The position numbers and the translations under genes were made by a program. Below, in pieces: positions 32,481 to 39,259 of a stretch of DNA of 64,000 bases. Source of the stretch: Micromonospora echinaurantiaca (GTDB taxonomy: Bacteria; Actinomycetota; Actinomycetes; Mycobacteriales; Micromonosporaceae); NCBI RefSeq assembly GCF_900090235.1, contig NZ_LT607750.1, forward strand, positions 6,157,501 through 6,221,500, written 5' to 3'. Every line of letters begins with the position of its first letter. Positions within the stretch are counted from its first letter, which is position 1. The notes beneath the pieces were generated by a model that was not told where the DNA came from, did not search any database, and saw only the letters and a program-made list of their open reading frames with translations.

Positions 32481-32627
32481 CGAACGGGTCCTTCCGGTGA
32501 ACGGTTTCCTGCCCTTTCTTACCTCGCCGTCGCCCGACTATCGACCGGAAGCTCCCGTTGTCCGGCCGATCCGCCGGTCCGGGTGGGACTGTTGCCGGGG
32601 AACAATCCTCCTCGGGAGGACCACCCC

Positions 32628-32945
32628 TTGACTTCCATCTGGCGTGACTTCTGCAAGGCCCTCGTCGCCGCGGTCCGCCGCCCCGACGAGGCGGCGCTGC
32701 GCGCCGAGCGCGGGCGCGCGGTGCGGCGGCTCGCCGAGGAGAAGGTCCGCGAGCAGGAACGGCGGCTCGCCGGACCGGATCGCCCTCGGCAGCCCGCGGA
32801 GGACGTACGGCCGACAGCGCCGGCGAGCGGTGGACCCCACACCGGACCGGCGAGCGGTGGACACCGCAGCGGGCAGGCAGACGACGGACGGCCCAGCGGT
32901 CCGACGGACGGGGGGCGGCGGCCGGCGGCGGCGGACGAGGGCTGA
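32628..32945 (+). CDS. Small hypothetical protein with TTG start
   Basis: A 105-residue basic protein. The N-terminal 50 residues are a probable amphipathic helix (WRDFCKALVAAVRRPDEAALRAERGRAVRRLAEEKVREQERRL). The C-terminus is low-complexity, rich in Gly, Pro, Ser and Asp, with a repeated ASGGPHTGP/ASGGHRSGQ pattern. GGGAGGA seven bases before the TTG at 32628 decides the start. Function unknown. Confidence 0.6.
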   Translation: MTSIWRDFCKALVAAVRRPDEAALRAERGRAVRRLAEEKVREQERRLAGPDRPRQPAEDVRPTAPASGGPHTGPASGGHRSGQADDGRPSGPTDGGRRPAAADEG

Positions 32946-32993
32946 CGGCTCGCCAGGCATCTGCCCTGGTCCATGAGCCGTTACCCTCGCCGC

Positions 32994-33335
32994 ATGGCCC
33001 TCGACCTGTTCGCCGGGATACCCGTCACCGACTACGCCGCCGCGCTGGCCTGGTACGAGCGGCTGTTCGGTTCCCCGCCCGCCTTCGTCCCCAATGACCA
33101 CGAGGCGGTGTGGGGGCTCGCCGAACACCGGTGGGTGTACATCGAACAGCACCCCGACCGGGCCGGGCACGCCATGCACACCGTGTTCGTCGACGACCTC
33201 GACGCCCTGCTGGCCGAGACGGCCGAGCGGGGCATCAAGCCGGCCAAGCGGGAGACGTACGCCAACGGCGTCCGGAAGGCCATCTACGTCGATCCGGACG
33301 GGAACGAGATCGGCTTCGGCGGCCCGCCGCTCTGA
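32994..33335 (+). CDS. Single-domain VOC family protein
   Basis: A 113-residue glyoxalase-fold protein. It has the paired beta-alpha modules expected of one VOC domain: AGIPVTDYAAALAWYERLFGSPP at the start, HTVFVDDLDALL in the middle and the C-terminal IYVDPDGNEIGFG. VOC enzymes usually act as dimers and bind a metal; ligands are not certain here. It lies 48 bases after the small gene at 32628. Confidence 0.88.
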   Translation: MALDLFAGIPVTDYAAALAWYERLFGSPPAFVPNDHEAVWGLAEHRWVYIEQHPDRAGHAMHTVFVDDLDALLAETAERGIKPAKRETYANGVRKAIYVDPDGNEIGFGGPPL

Positions 33336-33435
33336 CCGGCACCCCCAGCCCGACCGCCGGGACGGTCCGGCGCAGGCGGGACGGCACATACCCCCGTTCG
33401 CGCTGCCCAGGGGCGCGGCCTCGGGGGACCGGGGG

Positions 33436-34347
33436 CTACGGTCCGACGACGACGTTCGCGAGCGGCTCGCCCGCCGCGTACCGCCGGACCTGGTCGACGA
33501 GCAGCCGGCGGGCCCGGGGCGCCAACGCGGCGGTCAGGCCGCCGACGTGCGGGCTGATCAGGAGGTTCGGCGCGGACCAGAGCGGGTGGTCGGCGGGCAG
33601 CGGCTCGGGTTCGGTGACGTCCAGGGCGGCGTGCAGCCGGCCCGCGCGCAGCTCGGCGAGCAGCGCACCGGTGTCCACCACCCGCCCCCGTGCCACGTTC
33701 ACCAGCAGGGCGCCGTCGGCCATCCGAGCGAGGAAGTCCTTGTCCACCAGGCCCTCGGTCTCCGGGGTCAGCGGCGTCGCCAGGATGACGACGTCCGCTC
33801 GTGGCAGCAGCTCCGGAAGGTCGATGACCGGCCGTACGCCGGGGCGGGCGCTCCGCGCCACCCGGCTGATCTCCACCTCGAACCCGGCGAGTCGGCGCTC
33901 GATCGCGGCGCCGATCGAGCCGTACCCGACGATCAGCACCCGGGCGTCGGCCAGCCCGGCCGACCACCCCGAGGCCCAGCGGCCCTCGCCCTGCGCCCGG
34001 ACGAAGTCCGGCAGCCGGCGCCGGGCGGCGAGGGTGAGGGCCACGGCCAGCTCGGCGGTGGCCGCGTCGTGCACGCCCCGGCCGTTGGCCAGCGTCAGGC
34101 CGGGCCGCAGGTACGGCAGGACATGGTCGTAGCCGGCGGTCACGGTCTGCACCACCTTGAGCCGGGGCATCCGGGCGATCGGCTCGCAGAAGCGCGGGTC
34201 GACAATCCCGTACGGAACCGCGTAGAACTCGACGTCGTCCAGCTTGTCGGGCACGGCTTGGGTGCCGTCGTACAGCGCGACGTCCAGGTCGCCGAGCTCG
34301 GCCACCGCGTCGGGGTGAGGGATCAGGTAGCGCACAGTGACGATCAT
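33436..34347 (-). CDS. D-2-hydroxyacid dehydrogenase family protein
   Basis: A 303-residue NAD(P)-dependent oxidoreductase. The dinucleotide fold starts at VLIVGYGSIGAAIERRL (GxGxxG). Catalytic residues are in NVARGRVVDTGAL (Arg), LDVTEPEPLPADHPLW (Glu) and LLISPHVGG (His). These enzymes interconvert 2-keto and 2-hydroxy acids such as glyoxylate/glycolate. The nucleotide-binding loop lacks a clear acidic residue, so NADP preference is possible. It is the only gene in its small minus-strand segment. Confidence 0.92.
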   Translation of the reverse strand: MIVTVRYLIPHPDAVAELGDLDVALYDGTQAVPDKLDDVEFYAVPYGIVDPRFCEPIARMPRLKVVQTVTAGYDHVLPYLRPGLTLANGRGVHDAATAELAVALTLAARRRLPDFVRAQGEGRWASGWSAGLADARVLIVGYGSIGAAIERRLAGFEVEISRVARSARPGVRPVIDLPELLPRADVVILATPLTPETEGLVDKDFLARMADGALLVNVARGRVVDTGALLAELRAGRLHAALDVTEPEPLPADHPLWSAPNLLISPHVGGLTAALAPRARRLLVDQVRRYAAGEPLANVVVGP

Positions 34348-34392
34348 GCTAGATCCCGAGCGGGACGCGGTGAGACCCGGTCATGGACACGC

Positions 34393-34423
34393 CCCCTGAC
34401 CGGCGATACGCGCTGGTCAGGGG
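34393..34423 (-). terminator. Terminator after tRNA-Ser(TGA)
   Basis: CCCCTGACC (34393-34401) pairs with GGTCAGGGG (34415-34423), a perfect 9-bp stem just downstream of the minus-strand tRNA. Confidence 0.75.
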
Positions 34424-34433
34424 ACGTTGGCAG

Positions 34434-34522
34434 CGGAGGGTGTGGGATTCGAACCCACGAAGGACATCGCTGCCCTTACCGGTTTTCAAGACCAGCGCCA
34501 TCGGCCACTAGGCGAACCCTCC
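34434..34522 (-). tRNA. tRNA-Ser (anticodon TGA)
   Basis: An 89-nt class II tRNA with acceptor GGAGGGT/ACCCTCC, anticodon TGA in CTTGAAA, a long variable arm and TTCGAAT in the T loop. CCA is not encoded. Confidence 0.96.
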
Positions 34523-34608
34523 TGGGCCACGGACCCGACGGGGTGCGCGGCCGTGCCTAGTCTGCCACGGCTGCCGTCCGGGCGAGCGGGCACGCCAGCC
34601 GGACTGGG

Positions 34609-35160
34609 ATGATCGACGCCGTGTGGCAGAGCCCGACCGTCGTGCTGATCACCGGAATCATGGCCGCCGGCAAGTCCACTGTGGCCGAGGGCCTGGCCCG
34701 CCGGCTGCCCCGCGCGGTGCACCTGCGCGGCGACGTCTTCCGTCGGATGGTGGTCAGCGGCCGGGCGGAGATGACCGCCGAGCCGTCCGACGAGGCGTAC
34801 CGGCAGTTGCGGCTGCGCTACGACCTGGCCGCCGCGGCGGCCGACCGCTACGCCGCCGCCGGCTTCACCGTGGTGCTCCAGGACATCGTGATCGGCGCCG
34901 ACCTGCCGGCCATGGTCGACCGGATCCGGCACCGGCCGCTGGCCGTCGTGGTGCTCGCGCCCCGGCCGGAGGTGGTCGCCGCCCGCGAGCGGGACCGCCC
35001 CAAGCAGGGGTACGGGGACTGGCCGGTCGCCGACCTCGACGCCGACCTGCGGACGCGGACGCCTCGGATCGGGCTCTGGCTGGACACCTCGGCGCAGACC
35101 CCGGAGCAGACGGTGGACGAGATCCTGGCCCGGGCGTGGACCGACGGTCGGGTGGGGTAG
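34609..35160 (+). CDS. P-loop small-molecule kinase/phosphotransferase
   Basis: A 183-residue P-loop protein. Walker A is GIMAAGKST near residue 17. A RGDVFRR segment follows at the usual place for substrate binding, and the lid-like region RERDRPKQGYGDW comes near residue 123. The pattern fits chloramphenicol-phosphotransferase-like and gluconate/shikimate-type kinases of the AAA_33 group. The true substrate is unknown. It ends 9 bases before the quinone oxidoreductase start, so the two are probably one transcript. Confidence 0.85.
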   Translation: MIDAVWQSPTVVLITGIMAAGKSTVAEGLARRLPRAVHLRGDVFRRMVVSGRAEMTAEPSDEAYRQLRLRYDLAAAAADRYAAAGFTVVLQDIVIGADLPAMVDRIRHRPLAVVVLAPRPEVVAARERDRPKQGYGDWPVADLDADLRTRTPRIGLWLDTSAQTPEQTVDEILARAWTDGRVG

Positions 35161-35169
35161 ACACGACAC

Positions 35170-36147
35170 ATGCGCGCGATCACGATCCCGGAACCCGGTG
35201 GACCCGAGGCACTGGTCTGGAGCGAGGTTCCCGACCCCGAGCCCGGCCCGGGCGAGGTGGTGGTGGACGTGCGGGCCAGCGCGGTCAACCGGGCGGACCT
35301 GCTGCAACGGCAGGGGCACTACCCACCGCCGCCGGGCGCGTCCGCGTACCCGGGGCTGGAGTGCGCCGGGGTGATCGGCGCGCTCGGTCCCGACGTGACC
35401 GGGTGGCGGGTCGGCCAGGAGGTCTGCGCCCTGCTGGCCGGCGGCGGGTACGCGGAGCGGGTCGCCGTGCCGGCCGGCCAGCTGCTGCCGGTGCCGGCCG
35501 GGGTCGACCCGGTCGACGCCGCCGCGCTGCCCGAGGTGGCCTGCACGGTCTGGTCGAACGTGGTGCGGCTGGCCGGGCTCGGCGCGGGCGAGACGCTGTT
35601 GGTGCACGGCGGCGGCAGCGGGATCGGCACCTTCGCCATCCAGCTCGGGGCGGCGCTGGGTGCCACCGTGGTGGCCACCGCCCGGAAGACCAAGCACCGG
35701 GTGCTGCGCGAGCTGGGCGCCGCGCACACCGTGGACTACCGGGAGCAGGACTTCGTCGAGGAGGTCCGGCGGGTCACCGAGGGCCGGGGCGCGGACGTCA
35801 TCCTCGACATCATGGGCGCCTCCTACCTGGGCCGGAACGTGGCGGCGCTGGCCACCGGCGGCCGGCTGGTGGTGATCGGCATGCAGGGCGGGCGCAAGGG
35901 CGAACTGGACCTCGGCGCGTTGCTGGCCAAGCGGGGCACGGTGGCGGCGACGGCGCTGCGGTCCCGGCCGGTCGCGGAGAAGGCGGAGATCGTCCGCGGG
36001 GTCCGCGAACAGGTCTGGCCGCTGATCGAGGCGGGCCGGATCCGGCCGATCGTGGACCGCCGGCTGCCGATGAGCCGGGCCGCCGAGGCGCACCAGCTCT
36101 GCGAGACCAGCGAGCACGTGGGCAAGGTCCTGCTCACCACGGGATGA
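35170..36147 (+). CDS. NAD(P)H:quinone oxidoreductase, PIG3/zeta-crystallin type
   Basis: A 325-residue medium-chain dehydrogenase without the zinc ligands of alcohol dehydrogenases. It has the PIG3-type opening MRAITIPEPGGPEAL, VRASAVNRADLLQRQGHYPPPPGAS, and the cofactor loop LLVHGGGSGIGTFAIQL. The nearby Arg/Lys set TARKTKHR suits NADPH. These enzymes reduce quinones and related electrophiles. It is convergent with soxR; in Streptomyces SoxR controls oxidoreductases of this kind, though here no SoxR box was seen before this gene. Confidence 0.93.
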   Translation: MRAITIPEPGGPEALVWSEVPDPEPGPGEVVVDVRASAVNRADLLQRQGHYPPPPGASAYPGLECAGVIGALGPDVTGWRVGQEVCALLAGGGYAERVAVPAGQLLPVPAGVDPVDAAALPEVACTVWSNVVRLAGLGAGETLLVHGGGSGIGTFAIQLGAALGATVVATARKTKHRVLRELGAAHTVDYREQDFVEEVRRVTEGRGADVILDIMGASYLGRNVAALATGGRLVVIGMQGGRKGELDLGALLAKRGTVAATALRSRPVAEKAEIVRGVREQVWPLIEAGRIRPIVDRRLPMSRAAEAHQLCETSEHVGKVLLTTG

Positions 36148-36246
36148 CGCGCGGCGGCTTGTCCGGCGCCACCCGGGCTGGAGCAGGCGATCCGGGCGTC
36201 CGGCACTGAACCCGCGGGCCGGATCGGCCGCCGGGCGGGGGCAGGA

Positions 36247-36708
36247 TCAGGCCGGGGCCGGGTCGGCGGCCGGGCGGGGCAGCATCAGGCGCGGGCCCGG
36301 GCCCTCACCGGCCAGGGCGTCGCTGGGGTTGCTGAGGGTGCAGCGCTGCAACGACAGGCAGCCGCAGCCGATGCAGCTGTCCAGGTCGTCGCGGAGCTTG
36401 GTCAGCAGCCGGATCTTCTCGTCCAGCCGCTCCCGCCAGACGATGGAGAGCCGCGACCAGTCGTCAGCGGTGGGCGTACGCGAGGCGGGCAGCGACTCCA
36501 GCGCGGCCCGGATCTCGTCCAGCGAGATGCCGACCTGCTGGGAGATCCGGATGAAGGCCACCCGGCGCAGCTCGCCGCGGGCGTATCGGCGCTGGTTGCC
36601 GCCGGTGCGTTCGGCCCGGATCAGCCCGAGCCGCTCGTAGTAGCGCAACGCCGAGGGCGCCACCCCGCTGCGGTCGGAGAGCTGGCCGATGGTCAGAGAC
36701 TCGTGCAT
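36247..36708 (-). CDS. soxR: Redox-sensing regulator SoxR
   Basis: A 153-residue MerR-family regulator with the HTH LTIGQLSDRSGVAPSALRYYERLGLI, a dimerisation helix, and the SoxR signature CIGCGCLSLQRC (C-x2-C-x-C-x5-C) that binds a [2Fe-2S] cluster. Oxidation by redox-cycling compounds activates it. ATG 36708 begins MHESLTIGQ. It is divergent from the transketolase genes across a 46-base gap that holds a palindrome. Confidence 0.95.
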   Translation of the reverse strand: MHESLTIGQLSDRSGVAPSALRYYERLGLIRAERTGGNQRRYARGELRRVAFIRISQQVGISLDEIRAALESLPASRTPTADDWSRLSIVWRERLDEKIRLLTKLRDDLDSCIGCGCLSLQRCTLSNPSDALAGEGPGPRLMLPRPAADPAPA

Positions 36709-36721
36709 CACGTCGCCTTGA

Positions 36722-36739
36722 GTTGAAGTCCACTTCAAC
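36722..36739. promoter_or_regulatory. Probable SoxR operator
   Basis: GTTGAAGT-CC-ACTTCAAC is an 18-bp palindrome, perfect apart from the centre, in the 46-base gap between soxR and the transketolase gene. It is similar in type to MerR-family operators. Its A/T content stands out. The GGCTAT at 36745-36750 would give a leaderless transketolase mRNA. Confidence 0.65.
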
Positions 36740-36754
36740 TTGCAGGCTATCCGC

Positions 36755-37480
36755 ATGACCACGATGACCGCCAGTACGGGCCGGGCCGGCGCCCCGCCCG
36801 GGCCACGGCTCCCCGCGCCGGTGGCGCCGCTGCTCGACCGGATCCGGGCCGGCCGGGAGTTCGGCGCCAACGTCTACTCCACCGTCGACGTGCTCTGGGT
36901 GCTCTACGACCGGATCCTCCGGATCACCCCGGCCACCGTCGACGACCCGGAACGGGACCGCTTCCTGCTCTCCAAGGGCCACGCCGTGGCCGGTTACTAC
37001 GCGGTGCTCGCCGCCAAGGGCTTCGTCCCGCTCGACTGGCTCGACGACCAGGGCGGGCCGGCCAGCCGGCTCGGCGACCATCCGGACCGGCTGCTGGTGC
37101 CCGGCGTGGAGATCGGCTCCGGTTCGCTCGGTCACGGCCTCGGGCTCGGCGTGGGCACCGCGCTCGGGCTGCGCGCCCAGGGCCTGCTCACGCCCCGGGT
37201 CTACGTGCTGCTCGGCGACGCGGAACTGGACGAGGGCTCCAACCACGAGGCGATCGCGTACGCCGGGGCGACCGGGCTGGCGAACCTGACCGCCGTCGTG
37301 GTGGACAACTCCTCGGCCACCCACGGGTGGCCGGGCGGCGCGGCGGCCCGGTTCACCGTGAACGGCTGGACCGCCGCCACCGTCGACGGACGCGACCACG
37401 ACGCCCTGCACACCGCCCTGACCGGGCAGGACAACCACCGGCCGCACGTCGTCGTCGCGGTCGTCGACTCCGGGGAGTGA
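36755..37480 (+). CDS. Transketolase, N-terminal (TPP-binding) subunit
   Basis: A 241-residue protein equal to the first third of transketolase. It has the KGHAVAGYYAVLAAKGF segment, GSLGHGLGLGVGTALG and the TPP-binding motif GDAELDEGSNHEA. Thiamine diphosphate and Mg would bind here. It is split from its partner, which starts two bases after its stop. Start ATG 36755 has no ribosome site and lies four bases after a possible -10 box, so it may be leaderless. The enzyme moves two-carbon units between sugar phosphates or acts on a specialised substrate. Confidence 0.9.
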   Translation: MTTMTASTGRAGAPPGPRLPAPVAPLLDRIRAGREFGANVYSTVDVLWVLYDRILRITPATVDDPERDRFLLSKGHAVAGYYAVLAAKGFVPLDWLDDQGGPASRLGDHPDRLLVPGVEIGSGSLGHGLGLGVGTALGLRAQGLLTPRVYVLLGDAELDEGSNHEAIAYAGATGLANLTAVVVDNSSATHGWPGGAAARFTVNGWTAATVDGRDHDALHTALTGQDNHRPHVVVAVVDSGE

Positions 37481-37482
37481 CC

Positions 37483-38385
37483 ATGCGGGACAGCTTCGTC
37501 GACACCACCACCGCGCTGCTGGCCGAGGATCCGCGTACCGCGCTGGTGCTCGCCGACATCTCCGCCGCCGCGTTCGCCCCGGCCGCCCGGCGGCACCCGG
37601 ACCGGGTGCTCAACGTCGGGATCCGGGAACAACTGATGGTCGGCGTGGCCGGCGGGCTCGCGCTGACCGGGCTGCGGGCGATCGTGCACAGCTACGCGCC
37701 GTTCCTCGTCGAGCGGGCGTACGAGCAGCTCAAGCTGGACCTGGACCACCAGGGGGCGAGCGCCGTGCTGGTCAGCGTCGGCGCGTCGTACGACCGGGCG
37801 GCCGCCGGGCGCACCCACCTCGCCCCGGCCGACGTGTCGCTGATCGACACGCTGCACGACTGGACCGTGCACGTTCCCGGGCACCCGGGCGAGGTGCCGG
37901 CACTGCTGCGGGCCGCGGTGGCCGCCGAGGGCTCGGCGTACCTGCGCCTCTCCACGCTGCACAACGACCGGCCGCGCCCCGGCGACGGCACGCTCGACCT
38001 GGTCCGGGACGCCGGCCCCGGCGCGCCGCTGCTGGTAGCGGTCGGGCCGGTGCTGGACGCCGCGCTCGCCGCGGTGGCGGACCTGGGGGTCTCGGTGGCC
38101 TACACCCACCGACCCCGGCCGTTCGACGTCGCGGGGCTGCGGGCGCTGGCCGGCACCGAGGTGATCCTGGTCGAGCCCTACCTGGCCGGGACGTCGGCCC
38201 GGGTGGTGTCGGCGGCGCTGGCCGACCGGCCGCACCGGCTGCTGACGCTCGGGGTGGCTCGGCAGGAGCTGCGCCGCTACGGCTCGGCCGAGGACCACAC
38301 CCGCTGGCACGGGCTGGATGCGGCGGGGCTGCGCCGCTCGGTGAGCGAGTTCCTGGCGCCGGCGCTCACGCCGGCCGGCCGCTGA
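37483..38385 (+). CDS. Transketolase, C-terminal (pyrimidine-binding) subunit
   Basis: A 300-residue partner of the preceding protein, with the Pyr domain (ALVLADISAA; RVLNVGIREQLMVGVAGGLALTG, including the conserved Glu) and a C-terminal transketolase domain (VSVAYTHRPRPFDVAGL). The ribosome site GGGGAG overlaps the end of the first subunit. Split transketolases are usually not the main pentose-phosphate enzyme and often serve specialised pathways. The sequence does not reveal which. Confidence 0.9.
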   Translation: MRDSFVDTTTALLAEDPRTALVLADISAAAFAPAARRHPDRVLNVGIREQLMVGVAGGLALTGLRAIVHSYAPFLVERAYEQLKLDLDHQGASAVLVSVGASYDRAAAGRTHLAPADVSLIDTLHDWTVHVPGHPGEVPALLRAAVAAEGSAYLRLSTLHNDRPRPGDGTLDLVRDAGPGAPLLVAVGPVLDAALAAVADLGVSVAYTHRPRPFDVAGLRALAGTEVILVEPYLAGTSARVVSAALADRPHRLLTLGVARQELRRYGSAEDHTRWHGLDAAGLRRSVSEFLAPALTPAGR

Positions 38386-38402
38386 GCGGCCACCCGGAGC
38401 GC

Positions 38403-38420
38403 CCCGCCCGAGGGGGCGGG
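38403..38420. terminator. Short terminator between convergent genes
   Basis: CCCGCCC (38403-38409) and GGGCGGG (38414-38420) form a 7-bp stem with a four-base loop between the transketolase and glycosyltransferase stops. Confidence 0.5.
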
Positions 38421-38428
38421 CCGGGAAG

Positions 38429-39136
38429 TCAGCGGGGCGGGGTGCCGGCGGGGCGGCGGCGGGTGCGCTCGCGGCCGAGGATCCAGAGCGCCTCGACCCC
38501 GTCCTTCCAGGTGATCTTCTTGCCCTCCTCGCGGCCCCGGGCCCGGTAGCTGATCGGCACCTCGTACGGCCGGATCCGGCGGCGCAGCAGCTTGCCGGTC
38601 ACCTCGGCCTCCATCCCGAAGCCCCGGGAGCGGATGTCGAGCGAGCGGTAGAGCGCCACCGGCATCAACTTGAAACAGGTCTCCAGGTCGCCGATGTAGG
38701 AGTTGAACAACACGTTCGCCGCCATCGTGACGCCCTTGTTGCCCATCACGTACCAGAAGCTGTAGGCGCTGTGGCTGCCGAAGGTGCGATTGCCGTAGAC
38801 CACCGTCGCCCGACCGTCGAGCACCGGGTCGAGCAGCTTGGGGATGTCCTGCGGGTCGTACTCCAGATCCGCGTCCAGGATCACCATGTAGTCGCCCTCG
38901 GCGTTGTCCACCGCCGTCTTGATGGCCGCGCCCTTGCCCGCGTTACGTGGGTGGGTGACGACCCGCAGCCGCGCGTCGTCGGCGCGGCCGAGGATCTCAC
39001 CGGTGCCGTCCCGACTGCCGTCGTCGACCACGACCAGCTCGATCTCGCACGGGTAATCGACCGCCAATGCCTGCTTCAGGGCATCCGCGATGCGTTCTTC
39101 CTCGTTGTAGACCGGCATGAGGATCGAGAGCTTCAC
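38429..39136 (-). CDS. Family 2 glycosyltransferase (DPM1-like)
   Basis: A 235-residue cytoplasmic GT-A enzyme: LSILMPVYNEEERI, VVDDGSRDGTGEIL, NAGKGAAIKTAV and the DxD-type motif VILDADLEYDP. This group includes polyprenyl-phosphate mannosyl/glucosyl transferases that make lipid-linked sugar donors. It has no membrane domain of its own. A GTG at 39148 is possible, but GTG 39136 has GGAG six bases upstream. It lies beside a GT-C membrane enzyme at 39260 that could use its product. Confidence 0.9.
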   Translation of the reverse strand: MKLSILMPVYNEEERIADALKQALAVDYPCEIELVVVDDGSRDGTGEILGRADDARLRVVTHPRNAGKGAAIKTAVDNAEGDYMVILDADLEYDPQDIPKLLDPVLDGRATVVYGNRTFGSHSAYSFWYVMGNKGVTMAANVLFNSYIGDLETCFKLMPVALYRSLDIRSRGFGMEAEVTGKLLRRRIRPYEVPISYRARGREEGKKITWKDGVEALWILGRERTRRRPAGTPPR

Positions 39137-39259
39137 GGGAATCTCCACGGTGGCGACAATATGTCGGGCCTAGCCTAGCCTGGCAGGTCAGCGCGGTGGT
39201 GGCCGCCACCGTGGGCGTCGGCCACCACGACGGGCGGCCGATGGTGTTTACTTCCGGCC

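Noticed and set aside
36755..38385. The split transketolase as a frameshifted single gene
   Set aside because: The first part ends cleanly with its own stop, a ribosome site overlaps that stop, and the second part starts normally with ATG. Two-subunit transketolases are an established arrangement.
39168..39184. TAGCCTAGCC repeat upstream of the GT2 gene as an iron box
   Set aside because: Only one half resembles the consensus, the symmetry is broken, and the neighbouring gene has no iron-related role. It may be promoter sequence.
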